Assembly: GCA_021234155.1 (NCBI GenBank)
Contig: JAJEKV010000158.1
Coordinates: 739,820 to 803,819 of the forward strand
DNA length: 64,000 nucleotides
From: Isoetes taiwanensis
Lineage: Eukaryota; Streptophyta; Lycopodiopsida; Isoetales; Isoetaceae
Direction: 5' to 3'
Of the stretch, positions 21,612-31,497 are shown piece after piece. The first letter of the stretch is position 1; every line of letters starts with the position of its first letter. A program made the position numbers and the translations under genes. The notes beneath the pieces are model-generated. The model was given only the letters and a program-made list of their open reading frames with translations, was not told the DNA's origin and did not search any database.

Positions 21612-22440
21612 GACATTCCTTGGATGGGGACGCCTTTCTTCACATCTCCTATTTATTCATCCTCTTGTCTCATTTCCACTCATCGGCGTTCTCTTGAGCT
21701 CCTTTTTACGTTTTTCTCTTCTTTGGCTCCTCAAGTTTCCCTCCTCCTCCCTCTTGTGTGTCTTTTATGTGGCTCTGTAGCCTTGGTTTTTCCTCCATAG
21801 TTTCTTTTTCGGTGGTGTCATAGCCTCGAGACATTTTTGTTATTCATTTCCTCTCGGCGTGTACTGTAGCCTCAGGTAGCACTAATCGGATGGTTTTCTT
21901 GATGGTTTTGGCTGGTTTCCGGTTTGGTCGGTTTATTGTTTCTCATATTTTTTTTTCAGATGGCGATGTCAGGCCCGGCACCTAATGGGTTTTTTTTCAG
22001 CGATGGTCATTCCACGGGCCGGTTCCGATGGTCGGAACATTTGTTTTCTTTCTCGGCGTGCCCAGGCCTCAGGTCTTTTGCCTATGGCATCTAACTCGAC
22101 GGGGTTATTTTTTTAGAGCCTTGATTACTGCGAGTTGTTTTAAGGTCTTCTGCGGTTGCCATAGTCGTGGGGTCGGGCTTCAACTATTTACTTGGGTTTC
22201 CTCAAAAACCTAAGAAGCGTGGTTCTTCTTCAGATGAGGGCGATCCGAAAGGTCTTCTCACCTTTGTATCGACCAAGTGGATAAAACCATCTTTTATATT
22301 TGTATTCTTAGGTTTCATGCTCTCGATGATGGTCTAGTTTGAACATTTAAAGTTCATATTTCCAAATTTATCTATCCCTAGTGAGGGATCCATTTGTACT
22401 CAATGTTTTACAAAGCTCAATGAGAACACCACTTCACTTG
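21612..22440. mobile_element. Unclassified insertion between the two gag zinc knuckles
   Basis: About 0.83 kb of T/C-rich non-coding sequence separates the two gag parts. Its last 50 bp ('tttgtactcaatg...ctcaatgagaacaccacttcactt') resemble 4,047-4,095, pointing to a repeat family with a common 3' end. A 10-bp inverted repeat (GGTTCTATTG/CAATAGAACC, 21,586-21,611) sits at the left junction. No clear target duplication was found. Confidence 0.45.
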
Positions 22441-22447
22441 GCCAACT

Positions 22448-22733
22448 TGTTTGTCTCATAGGACCCATCCTAGGAATGTTATTTTAATTCTAAGAACAAC
22501 TGCGCAAGCAAAAGATAAAAAGTTTTCTCAAATCATTACTTGCTGGAACTGTGGAGAGAAGGGGCATTTCTCCCGTGATTGTAAGCAACCAAAGCAAGAA
22601 TTTAAGGGCAACTCTCAAGAGAGCCCTGAGGTTAAGGCTCAAGAAGCCCGATTTGGTTAGATTGGAATATGACGTTGATGTGAATGCCATGACCAGGCAA
22701 AGGGCTAAACAACAGGGGATTTCATGTACCTGA
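22448..22733 (+). pseudogene. gag second zinc knuckle and gag-pol junction
   Basis: 'ITCWNCGEKGHFSRDCKQPK' is a canonical CX2CX4HX4C knuckle at about 22,535-22,594. After a frame change, 'DLVRLEYDVDVNAMTRQRAKQQG' leads to the pol region. Frames shift at about 22,660. Confidence 0.75.
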
Positions 22734-22749
22734 CATTCATGGCAAAACG

Positions 22750-23508
22750 GTGAAAGGAAAGAAAGAGAGATATCCGGACGTTCTACAAGAACAAGAGGTC
22801 TTTAATGAGGTGAAAGATCACATTCAAAATTTTCAATCTGAGAATTTTGGCAATCAAGTTCATGGGCTAAGGGATAGTAAACATGATCTGGATTTTATTA
22901 AACAAGTACAAAATTTGATAGTTCACATTCCATTGAGGATAGTAACTAAATATTTTCCTGGATTAAAATCGATTGAACTTAAAGAAGATGAGCTAATGGA
23001 AGATATCAAAGAATTGAATAATGAAATTCAAGAAATGATGATTCCTGTTCCTCTTGTTTTACCAGGAAAATATGTATCAGATTTAGGCATATCCAAAGCG
23101 TTCTATCAGACTGAAGATTCGGTTGCCACGTACAAGATTGAACCAACAGATAAATATAACCCTGTAGTTACAGTTTCAATTAAGGGAATGAAAATTACAA
23201 AAGCTCCTGTGGATGGCGGTGCAGAAGTAAATATTATGACGAATTCATTACGCAAAAAGTTAAAGTTTAATGATTTGCATAGAGCTCCTTTTAATGTAAA
23301 GATGGCAGATCATAGGAAAGTTGAACCATTAGGGATATTGAAGGATATTTCATTTTCAACAGGGGACTTGCAATTTGAACAAGATTTTGTTGTTTTGGAA
23401 ACACAACCAAGAACTACGGATTACCAGATCCTTCTAGGAAGACCTTGGTTGCGAGCTTCTAAAACAATACATGACTGGTCAACCAACATGCTTTCCTTAT
23501 CAAAATAG
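22750..23508 (+). CDS. Gypsy retropepsin-type protease region
   Basis: An open frame of 252 codons. The protease core reads 'TKAPVDGGAEVNIMTNSLRKKL' (about 23,200), where the catalytic D-[TS]-G is D-G-G, a variant seen in plant Athila/Tat-type elements. 'YQILLGRPWL' (about 23,430) is the second conserved block. The upstream 130 residues are Glu/Asp/Lys-rich and hydrophilic, the linker between gag and protease. It would cleave the gag-pol polyprotein. Intact here, though its neighbours are not. Confidence 0.8.
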   Translation: MKGKKERYPDVLQEQEVFNEVKDHIQNFQSENFGNQVHGLRDSKHDLDFIKQVQNLIVHIPLRIVTKYFPGLKSIELKEDELMEDIKELNNEIQEMMIPVPLVLPGKYVSDLGISKAFYQTEDSVATYKIEPTDKYNPVVTVSIKGMKITKAPVDGGAEVNIMTNSLRKKLKFNDLHRAPFNVKMADHRKVEPLGILKDISFSTGDLQFEQDFVVLETQPRTTDYQILLGRPWLRASKTIHDWSTNMLSLSK

Positions 23509-23553
23509 GGCATAGCCACCAAAATTAATTTACCGTCAGTATCAAGTACTATT

Positions 23554-24653
23554 TTGAAGAAAGAAGTGGTTTTTTCTGATAGGGATGATGAAGAGGGTAT
23601 TTATGAAGAAGAAGATTTTTATAATGTTGATGGGTTTGAGGAATATCAAATGGATTGTACCACTTGTTTCATGGTGGAACAAGTGATGGATTACCCTCTT
23701 GGTTTTACGGAAGTACAACAAGGCACTACAGTTTTACATCATGAACCAGCTCATACATTGCACGGCAATAATCTGATTCCCTATTTGGGTACTCCAGAAG
23801 TTGACGAAATCAATCTAGGATCTGAAAGTGAACCTCAAACAATACGTTTGGGCAAAGACTTGCCATCATACATTCGTGAAGTAGCTATAAAATTATTCCA
23901 ACAATATAAGGATATATTCGCTTGGAGTTATACAGATTTGAGGGGAATTTCTTCCGATGTTTGCCTTATGAGAATACCTCTAATACCAACCGGGCAAAAA
24001 CGGTTTACCAAAGAGCTTGAGAATGAATCCTAATTTTGCTTCAAGTGTTAAAAAGAGATCCAAAATTTGTTGCATGCTGATTTTATATTCGAGGTAGAAC
24101 GCAGTGATTGGGTTTCTCGATAGTGCAGGTAAAGAAGAAAAATGGAAATTTACGGTATGTGTAGACTTTAAAAGCTTAATGGCGCCATACAGAAAGATCA
24201 TTTTCCACTCCAGTTTCTGATTAAGTGTTAGAACAAGTAGCGTGTCATGAATGTTATTCATTCATGGATGGCTTTTCTGGATACAATCAGATTAAAATAC
24301 ATCCTGATGACCAATTAAAAACGACCTTTATAACGCAGTTTGGCACTTACGCCTATAAGGTGATGCCATTTGGTTTGAGTAACGCCCCTTCATTATTCCA
24401 AAGAATAATGCTTATAGTTTTCAAAGAGTATATTGGGAATTTTATTGAAGTCTTCTTAGACGATTTTATGGTGTTTAGTAGCCTCCAAGATCACATCTCA
24501 AAACTGCAATTGTGTTTTGAGAGATGTCGAAAGTATGGAGTTTCTCTTAATCCTGAAAAGTGCACCTTTTTGGTCAAACATGGGATGCTTCTGGGACACA
24601 TTGTGTCTAAGGAAGGATTACTTACTGATCCAAGCAAGGTACAAGCAGTTTGA
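23554..24653 (+). pseudogene. Gypsy reverse transcriptase
   Basis: 23,554-24,033 encodes the acidic linker and the start of the polymerase ('FAWSYTDLRGI'). After frame changes at about 24,030-24,220 the palm domain is open at 24,225-24,653: 'YSFMDGFSGYNQIKIHPDD' (first catalytic Asp), 'MPFGLSNAPSLFQRIM' and the active-site box 'FLDDFMVFSS' (F-L-D-D in place of Y-x-D-D). The YSFMDGFSGYNQI form is typical of Athila/Tat polymerases. It would copy element RNA into DNA in the particle. The frame ends in TGA at 24,651-24,653, after which the sequence continues as 'MPSSRNMTEV*RFLGKANYYRKF', with another nonsense codon. Confidence 0.85.
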
Positions 24654-24786
24654 GACATGCCTTCTTCTAGAAACATGACTGAAGTTTAGCGTTTCCTAGG
24701 AAAAGCAAATTATTATAGGAAATTCTGTCCAAATTTGGCTGAAATAGCAACACCTTTAAATGTTTTGGTGAGTCCAAAAATAAAAT

Positions 24787-25728
24787 TTGAATGGAAATGA
24801 TGCTTTTGAAAAGATTAAAGCATTAATGACATCAGCCACTATCCTTATAACTCCGAATTGGGATCGTGAGTTTCATGTGCATGTTGATGCATCTAAAACA
24901 GCAGTAGATGCAGTTTTAGCTCAACAAATAGATTCACAAATAGATCGTCCAATTCATTATGCGAGCAAACAACTTAATAAAGCTGAAAGAAATTATAATA
25001 CAACAGAACGTGACGGTCTTGCAATGGTGTTTGCAGTTCAAAAATTCCGTCACTATCTTCTGGGAAATTAATTTACATTTTTCGTGGATCATCAAGCTTT
25101 ACTCTACTTGGTAAATAAACCATGTGTGACAGGGAGAATTACTCGTTGGCTGCTAATTCTCCAAGAATTTAATTTCAAGGTAGTATTAAAACCTGGAACT
25201 GCTCACATTATTCCAGACCACCTCTCTAGGTTAACAAATGGTGAACAACCAAATGGAATTCACGACGAGTTGCCAGATATAAAATTGTTTCAGATCAATG
25301 CAATACCTCTACGGTATGCAAGTATTGCTGAGTATCTGACAACTGGGCAATTTCCTCAACAAATGGATATTGTTAGAAAACGTGCTTTTCTACGAAGAGT
25401 TCAGCCATATACAATAATTTCTGGCCAACTATATAAAAAAGGAAAAGATTTTGTGCTACGTAGATGTGTAATGCCCCGCGAAAAACATGATATCATTCTT
25501 GAAGCTCATCAAGGAGTGGGTGGAGGACATTTCTTTGCTGATCTAACTGCGAGGAAGATTCTCCAATCAGGTTTTTGGTGGCCAACATTATTTAAAGATG
25601 CTTATGCATTTACAAAGACTTGTGATATATGCCAAAGGGTTGGAAAACTAGGCCCAAGAGATTATATGCCACTAAATCCTATTCTTCCTCTAGGTCCATT
25701 CGAAAAGTGGGGAATGGACTTCCTAGGA

Positions 25729-25731
<3 letters not shown>
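24787..25731 (+). pseudogene. Gypsy RNase H and integrase N-terminal zinc domain
   Basis: RNase H is visible as 'FHVHVDASKTAVDAVLAQ' (first Asp), 'ERNYNTTERDGLAMVFAVQKFRHYLLG' (Glu) and 'FFVDHQALLYLVNKP'. One TAA at 25,069-25,071 separates the two halves. Integrase begins with an HHCC zinc domain ('HQGVGGGHFFADLTARKILQSGFWWP...CDICQRVGK', about 25,508-25,640) and proceeds to 'KWGMDFLGPF', where a poly(T) run interrupts the protein at 25,732. RNase H removes the RNA template; integrase inserts the DNA copy. Confidence 0.85.
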
Positions 25732-25773
<42 letters not shown>

Positions 25774-26353
25774 AAGGACTTGAGCCTTTATTATCCAGAG
25801 AAAGTTACAGAGTAAAATGGGACTAATAACTTTCGATTGGAGAATGTCCACCAGAGCAAAACCACCCCACTCAAATACAACATCTAAACAATATGAAGAG
25901 CAAGCAAAAACTCATAAGTAAGTATGAATCTGAAGATAGTGCTCCCAAATACGGCTCTTCACTTCATTAGCAATTGATGAGCAATTGAATGCTTTGACAA
26001 TTCATTGCTGGGCATCAAGAAGGATCTGTGCATCTGAACAAGCAAGACATTTGAATATGAGAAGATTCCTTCTTTTCCAAATGGATCAAATGATCCATGC
26101 AGAAGCCAAATGAAACGCCCTTTTTGCCAAATTATCCCAACTACTTGGATAGACTGCTAATAACACCTGTTGGCTATTCAAATTGCAATGAAAGAGGCCT
26201 TGAAGCCACAACCAAGCGTGTCTGACATGTCTACATAGGAAGAAGCAATGCTCAATTGTCTCGTCCCTCTGTGCACATAAGGGACAAAGTCACGGGATAT
26301 CTCTGGGCTAAAACATTGCACCGTAATATTAATGCTAAACACGCAGACTCATT
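25732..26353 (-). mobile_element. 5'-truncated LINE with poly(A) tail, inserted in gypsy integrase
   Basis: 41 consecutive T (25,732-25,772) are the poly(A) tail of a minus-strand insertion. Read on the minus strand, the far end encodes the reverse-transcriptase zinc-binding domain of an L1-type ORF2 ('CPLCAQRDETIEHCFFLCRHVRHAW', from about 26,290), then a short 3' UTR. Only the last 0.6 kb was inserted, typical 5' truncation of target-primed reverse transcription. The gypsy frame resumes at about 26,354 ('TRARYTLVLTDYHTKW'). 'att' flanks both sides; a longer target duplication is not clear. The T tract is long, so the insertion may be recent. Confidence 0.85.
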
Positions 26354-27136
26354 ACTAGAGCACGGTATACACTTGTGCTAACTGATTATCACACAAAATG
26401 GGCTGAAGCAAGAGCTCTTAAAGATAATGAAGCACAAGGTGTAGCCAAGGTTTTGTATCAACAGGTTATGACACGTTTTGGTTGTCCAATTGAGCTGGTC
26501 AGTGACCACGATGGACAATTTATCAACGAAACCATTGAATATCTGACCAGAGATTTTTTAATTTCCCATCGAAAGTCTATACCATATTATCCAAGGGCTA
26601 ATGGACAGGCAGAGTCCACAAATAAAGTGCTCATAACTATTCTTAAAAAAATTTGTGAGTCAACGAGGAAGGATTGGGAAGTCAAGCTCCCAGCAGTTTT
26701 GTGGGCTTATCGAACTAGCTATAAATCTATAACAGGTCATACACCATTTCAGCTTGCCTATGGCATAGAGGCAGTGATGCCTTTTGAATTTGTACTTCCT
26801 TCACTAAGGGTGGCCATTCATCACCGATTGGGAGACATACCTTCACTAGAAAATCAAATGGTTAAGCTGGAAGCATTAGATGAAGAACGTCAAAGGTCTG
26901 TATGGTCTCAACAGGTGGCAAAACATAGGCGCAAAGCATGGGAGGATCGTAGGAATAAGCTTAAGACATTTAAGGAAGAACAAAAGGTTTTATTATATGA
27001 TTCCAGATATTTCAAACACCCAAGAAAACTTAAAATTAGATGGCTGGGTCCATTCATCATTCAAATACCCGGATGGCTCTGTCCAGCTAATGGATTTAGA
27101 TGGAAACCTTATTCCAACCTTAGTAAATGCATCTAG
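26354..27136 (+). pseudogene. Gypsy integrase catalytic core
   Basis: The DDE triad is visible: Asp in 'VLTDYHTKWAEA', Asp in 'VSDHDGQFI' and Glu in 'YYPRANGQAESTNKVL'. The frame is open to 27,136 and includes the GPFII-type C-terminal box ('LKIRWLGPFIIQ'), after which it shifts; 26,880-27,158 in another frame gives 'YPDGSVQLMDLDGN'. No chromodomain is visible, in line with an Athila/Tat rather than a chromovirus element. Separated from its N-terminal zinc domain only by the LINE insertion. Confidence 0.85.
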
Positions 27137-27154
27137 GCTCAAACAGTTAAGCAT

Positions 27155-28303
27155 TTGAATATGGTTTTGTCAATTGATAAATCTAGAAAGAAATCTGAAG
27201 CAACACATAGAAATATGTGCTTCATAGTGCCTTTATGGAAAATCGGACCTGTACATCATTCCTATTTAAAACGGAAGCAACTAGTGCGAGATCGTAATGG
27301 GATTTTAAAGCTACTATTCACATCTCATTTATCTAAAGACGCTAAACGATCATGGAATAGCGGCACCGATATAATTTCTGAAAATCAGTTTATGGATGTC
27401 TCATCTCCGATTCTGGCCACCACATAAAATTCTGTTCTGCATAGTTGACGGGGTACAAATAATGAAAAGAGAAAGATTGTTCCATAACAAGCTTGCTAAG
27501 GAACAAAGCAAAGCATGATACCAACTTAAAGAGAGGTCTTGGAGACACCAGTTTATCACACCACTCAAGCCTAAATCTTTATGGAAAATGCCACATCTAC
27601 ATTGCTGTAAATTGCCTAACTTAGATCATAACACTCTTAAGCTGTTTGAGACAGCGAAGTTGCTATCATTTATACAAGTTAAAATGCCTACACCATCTCA
27701 GCAATTGATTACAGAATTTTTAGTTCACTATGATCCAGACACACATTACGGTTTTACCACATCCACTGGCTCATTTCAGTTAACACCATCATTGGTGGCA
27801 CAAGTTTTAAAATTACCTAATTTTCCAGTCATTCTAGTTCACCATCATGTGGCTTTTTCTTGAAAATGTATATGTTCTGCATAGTTGACGGGGTACAAAT
27901 AATGAAAAGAGAAAGATTGTTCCATAACAAGCTTGCTAAGGAACAAAGCAAAGCATGATACCAACTTAAAGAGAGGTCTTGGAGACACCAGTTTATCACA
28001 CCACTCAAGCCTAAATCTTTATGGAAAATGCCACATCTACATTGCTGTAAATTGCCTAACTTAGATCATAACACTCTTAAGCTGTTTGAGACAGCGAAGT
28101 TGCTATCATTTATACAAGTTAAAATGCCTACACCATCTCAGCAATTGATTACAGAATTTTTAGTTCACTATGATCCAGACACACATTACGGTTTTACCAC
28201 ATCCACTGGCTCATTTCAGTTAACACCATCATTGGTGGCACAAGTTTTAAAATTACCTAATTTTCCAGTCATTCTAGTCATGCCACATTGGCAGCGTCCA
28301 TGA
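27155..28303 (+). pseudogene. Additional ORF region after integrase, with exact 406-bp duplication
   Basis: After 27,155-27,427 (basic, unidentified), 27,588-27,863 and 28,028-28,303 encode the same peptide. They contain 'QQLITEFLVHYDPDTHYGFTTSTGSFQLTPSLVAQVLKLP', which in style resembles the N-terminal part of plant-mobile-domain-like or Athila envelope-region ORFs (weak inference). The duplicate arises because 27,433-27,838 is repeated, apparently exactly, at 27,873-28,278. Confidence 0.5.
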
Positions 28304-28390
28304 GGACATATGACGGACCCCCAGAGACTTGAACACAAAATCTCTTAGTTGCTGCTAACCCAATGGACTAGCCAATAAACCGAACAAGGG
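28300..28390 (-). repeat. tRNA-derived (SINE-like) segment
   Basis: On the minus strand: A-box-like 'TGGCTAGTCCATTGGGTTAGC' spacing, and a B-box-like 'GTGTTCAAGTCTC' about 35 bases on. Cloverleaf pairing is poor; a derived repeat, not a tRNA gene. Confidence 0.35.
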
Positions 28391-28478
28391 GGAACAAGTG
28401 TCGTGGATGCATTTTTTAGGACCAAGTCCAGATGACTTGCAAAGGCATTTAGCTACTCAGAGCAAACTCTACTACATG

Positions 28479-28550
28479 CATTTGTCGGGAGGCGAACCCG
28501 GGTCTATTGCTTGGAAGGCAATTATCCTAACCGTTGGGCTACAAAAGAGA
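28479..28550 (-). pseudogene. tRNA-Gly(TCC)-like relic
   Basis: The minus strand carries the D arm, anticodon arm with TTCC/anticodon TCC and T arm of a plant tRNA-Gly ('AACGGTTAGGATAATTGCC', 'CAAGCAATAGACCCGGGTTCG'). The acceptor arms do not pair, and the T loop has C where A58 is invariant, so it should not be functional. It sits directly beside the SINE-like segment. Confidence 0.6.
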
Positions 28551-28642
28551 ATGAAGGTTACAACATCAAATGTATCAAAGTTTTCTTGCTCATTTGCATG
28601 GAAGATTGATATACTTAACTACAAAATCTGCCAAAAGATGGT

Positions 28643-29326
28643 TTGCTTATATTTTCCAAGCTTTTACAGGGTCTTGAAATTCCTTGGGCTACATTAGTAC
28701 ATTCTCAACTTATATATGCATTGAGTAATAGATTTGCATATGGTCCATGTGTTCACTTATGTAAAAGTCACTTACAACTCATTTTTAATTATTTACATTT
28801 TGAGCAGGACCAACAACCAAGGGAGGATATTCTTGACTCCAAAGATGCAAGTATTGAAGAAGTCTATCAAACCCGAGAAGTTCCTAAACTGCAAGAGGAA
28901 GAAGTCTCTCCAAAGACTCTTGAATTTCTTAGATTGCAGCAGAAGATATTACATGAAATCACTTTGGAGAAGAATCATCAAATTTCTGATCTGCAGCAGC
29001 AAAATCAGGAATTAAATCGAAGGATTCAAGGCTTGGAACAGCAGATTCAAACTGAAAAACATAGTTTCCAGACTATCCATAGCCAATGCACAACTTTGCA
29101 ACAACAATTACACAAATCAAATTCTCAAATCCAACTGAAAGCTAGTTTCCGAGAGAAATCTCAAAAGCTTTTACAAAACCTTGCAGATTTAAATTCTGAG
29201 AACTCTAAACTACATGACCAGCTTGCTGAATTGCAGCCTGTAATGCAAAATGCTTCCTTTCCTGAAGATCACTTGGGTTTACCACCTGACCGCCACCCTC
29301 ATCGGAGAAAAAGTTTTCCTCAATGA
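28643..29326 (+). CDS. Coiled-coil protein segment of the additional 3' ORF
   Basis: An open frame of 227 codons. From about residue 60 on it is a long Gln/Glu/Leu-rich coiled coil ('LEFLRLQQKILHEITLEKNHQISDLQQQNQELNRRIQGLEQQIQ') with clear heptads, about 130 residues. It stops at TGA near 29,326. It lies between integrase and the LTR, the place of the envelope-like or 'extra' ORF in Athila/Tat elements. Function unknown; such ORFs are variable and need not encode an envelope. It was probably joined to the N-terminal piece at 27.6-28.3 kb and the C-terminal piece at 29.5 kb. Confidence 0.55.
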   Translation: MLIFSKLLQGLEIPWATLVHSQLIYALSNRFAYGPCVHLCKSHLQLIFNYLHFEQDQQPREDILDSKDASIEEVYQTREVPKLQEEEVSPKTLEFLRLQQKILHEITLEKNHQISDLQQQNQELNRRIQGLEQQIQTEKHSFQTIHSQCTTLQQQLHKSNSQIQLKASFREKSQKLLQNLADLNSENSKLHDQLAELQPVMQNASFPEDHLGLPPDRHPHRRKSFPQ

Positions 29327-29510
29327 CGCTGAAATAGCAAACTATTTTTATAGTGCTCCTCTTTCACTGCAAAATAGTCCAAACTTTGATCCTCGATTTC
29401 GACGTAGATTACCTTGGGACTAAGCTAGAAACACTACTAATTAGGCTATAATTCCTGGAGATGATTGGTCAAACACACGAAATATTCTAAATAATCTCCA
29501 TGATAGCTTT

Positions 29511-29998
29511 GTGAGCAAAGCTCAAGTCAGTCCCAACCCACTTATTTATGAACAGGCCAAGTTTGCTAAGCTCTTAGAGATCATCATCCACCCGCATGTC
29601 AGTGCTAAAGATACTCTTGTCAATATTAATCCGAATCTGTCATACAGGAATACAAAAATGGATAGCGCACTTTTCATCAAAGCCAACCATTTACCAACAG
29701 TTCACATCGCCATGTTTAAAAAAATGGCTCAAATAGGTTTTTTAATCAAGGCTTCTCCAGCTTATTATGATGCTACGGTCGCTGCCCAAGGAAAATGGCG
29801 CAAAGAGATTTATAACTTCTACCAGAATTACAAACACATTCATCTGGTACGTGAAGGTGGAGAGCGAGTGCTCTCCACAAAAGGGGGGAATGAAGATGAT
29901 AAGGAAAATCCAGACATAGCTTGCGAACCTGGATGAAGACGACGACCAGGAAGAAGATGATAGGAATTTCAAATGGTCACAAAGACACACTATACATT
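29511..29998 (+). pseudogene. C-terminal part of the additional ORF, reading into the LTR
   Basis: The frame 29,511-29,936 has 'IHPHVSAKDTLVNINPNLSYRNTKMDSALFIKANHLPTVHIAMFKKMAQIGFL' and then passes through the polypurine tract ('RVLSTKGGNEDDKENPD') into the LTR. After a deletion-type frameshift at about 29,920, the sequence continues in another frame as 'LANLDEDDDQEEDDRNFKWSQRHTIH' to TAG at about 29,998. The same acidic tail is kept in frame in the inverted LTR piece at 17.8-17.95 kb, so the family's ORF apparently ends inside the LTR. I do not recognise the domain. Confidence 0.5.
29879..29890 (+). other. Polypurine tract
   Basis: AAAAGGGGGGAA directly before an LTR that starts TG: the plus-strand primer site of an LTR retrotransposon. 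Confidence 0.85.
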
Positions 29999-30691
29999 AG
30001 GTGCAGGTGCAGATGAAATGACACGCAGGTTTCAGGACGTTTGAGGAGAAAACATTGTTGTTGAGTTATTATTATTTTCTTTGATATGTTAGCATAATGT
30101 TTATTTTATGAAGTTGTAGTACTTAAACGTAATTAGGAGTTAATGTTAATAGGAAATAAGTCATTGGTGCCATGTGGCAAAAACAGTTATGGGACTTGAC
30201 TATTATAAAAGGCCCAATGACGTTGTAATTGTTAAGAAGAGATTGGAATAGAAAGTTCGTGTTAAATATATGTTTGTCTCTTCATGTGCGAAATGTTTCA
30301 TTTGGCTTCGTTCCTTAACAAATCATAATGATAAGCAAATCTTAAATATTGAATATGCAAAGAACCTAAAAGTATCCACACCAAGAAAGTAAAATTGTGT
30401 GCCGTTGAAATAGTTTCCATGGAAGCGCACGGTTTGCTCTCAGCTTATGTGCTTCAAGTTTTTTGCAATGACAGCGCTTGAGCCTTCAGGTAAAGCTTAC
30501 TTAGAATCTTGCTGACGAAATATCTTTTAGGCTCTCTTTTAACACTGTCAATGGGTTTACTAGCTCCGTCTTTTGAGGTTACAATGGATATCTGAGTTGG
30601 AATGGGCAAGCATTTTTGCAAGTACTTGGGTGAGTATTTACTAGTTTTCTTCTTGTTTGCTTAGTGTTAACAAAGTGAGAGTTTGTTAACA
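29891..30691 (+). repeat. LTR (about 801 bp) shared by two internal regions
   Basis: It starts TG after the polypurine tract, ends CA, and is followed four bases later by a primer binding site. A TATA element (TATTATAAAAGG, about 30,201) is inside. It is the 3' LTR of the element at 21-30 kb and at the same time the 5' LTR of the gag-bearing remnant that follows. An inverted partial copy is at 17,505-17,954. Confidence 0.8.
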
Positions 30692-30695
30692 TTTT

Positions 30696-30713
30696 TGGTT
30701 CCGTTGCCGGGAC
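30696..30713 (+). other. Primer binding site, tRNA-Asp type
   Basis: TGGTTCCGTTGCCGGGAC resembles the tRNA-Asp-complementary site TGGCGCCGTTGCCGGGGA of Athila/Tat-type plant elements, with three differences. Confidence 0.75.
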
Positions 30714-31436
30714 CTCCTGGCAAATTCGTTTTGCTGAATTTCAGACCTGTTACAGTGATAATTTAACTAAGCTAGGGTTCTTAATTTTTTCTGAAACTTG
30801 GTAAATAAGTGGGTATACCAGTGGTCTGTCATAGGGCCAGATTTCGTCCATAATATCCAAGTATATCTTGACTTACTATGCATAAGGCCAAGGCTGGTCT
30901 GCGCAGTCTGAATTTTGAATAGAGGCTTTTTAAGCAGCTTTTTGAGGGATTAGACCTTTAAACAAGATCAGCAAGCATTCTTAAATGATGCTTGAATGCA
31001 TTTATGTATAAGAGTTTAGCCGAGGAGCGGAGAAAGAGAGAGGAGATCAGACGCAAGCAAGAGCTTGAGAGAGCTGAGAGACGTGAAAAGAGAGAGCAGC
31101 AAAAACTTGCTGTAACAAGACCATCTGAAATCCTTCCTGACATACATACCATTTTTACCATGTCTAATCCTACATTGACATCAAAACCTTATATAGCTTA
31201 CCCGAGGTATGGGACAGGAAAAGCATCAGAATATCAAGCAAAAACACACATTAAACAATTCGAAAATATTAGCTCGAGGGATCATAATCTCCTATGAGGA
31301 AGAGGACGACACCAATTGCAAATTGCTCTTGGAGATCACACATAAGCAGAAGAAGGATCTGCTCAGACTTACTCATTGTAGGGCAACATCATACAAAGGT
31401 ACTTTCATGAAGATGGAAGCAAACCCTGTGTCTTAA
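30714..31436 (+). pseudogene. gag N-terminal region of a second gypsy element
   Basis: After an untranslated leader (30,714-30,990), 30,992-31,297 reads 'SLAEERRKREEIRRKQELERAERREKREQQK', a charged helix, then 'SNPTLTSKPYIAYPRYGTGKASEYQAKTHIKQFENI', resembling the start of retrotransposon gag. After a frame change at about 31,275, 'YEEEDDTNCKLLLEITHKQKKDLLRL' follows to TAA at 31,434-31,436. Protease and polymerase are absent, so this second copy is cut off. It lies in tandem with the first element, joined by the single LTR. Confidence 0.6.
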
Positions 31437-31497
31437 GTATGGTTGGCCTACTAATGTAGTAGTCATACCAATATCTATATGCCACAGGGTTACAGTC

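Larger units (their letters stand above)
21320..30691 (+). mobile_element. Ty3/gypsy element, Athila/Tat-like, 5'-truncated
   Basis: Order on the plus strand: gag remnant with two zinc knuckles, protease, reverse transcriptase, RNase H, integrase, then an additional 3' region (27,155-29,936) with a coiled coil, polypurine tract (29,879-29,890) and 3' LTR (29,891-30,691). The additional ORF after integrase and the tRNA-Asp-like primer site after the LTR fit the Athila/Tat branch. The element lacks a 5' LTR, contains two insertions (21,612-22,440 and 25,732-26,353) and a 406-bp duplication, and has several frameshifts, so it is inactive. Confidence 0.85.

Noticed and set aside
28479-28550. Functional tRNA-Gly gene
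   Set aside because: Acceptor stem does not pair and the T-loop A58 is changed.
17505-30691. One intact LTR element with LTRs at 17.5 and 29.9 kb
   Set aside because: The two LTR sequences are in opposite orientation, so they cannot be the paired ends of one element.
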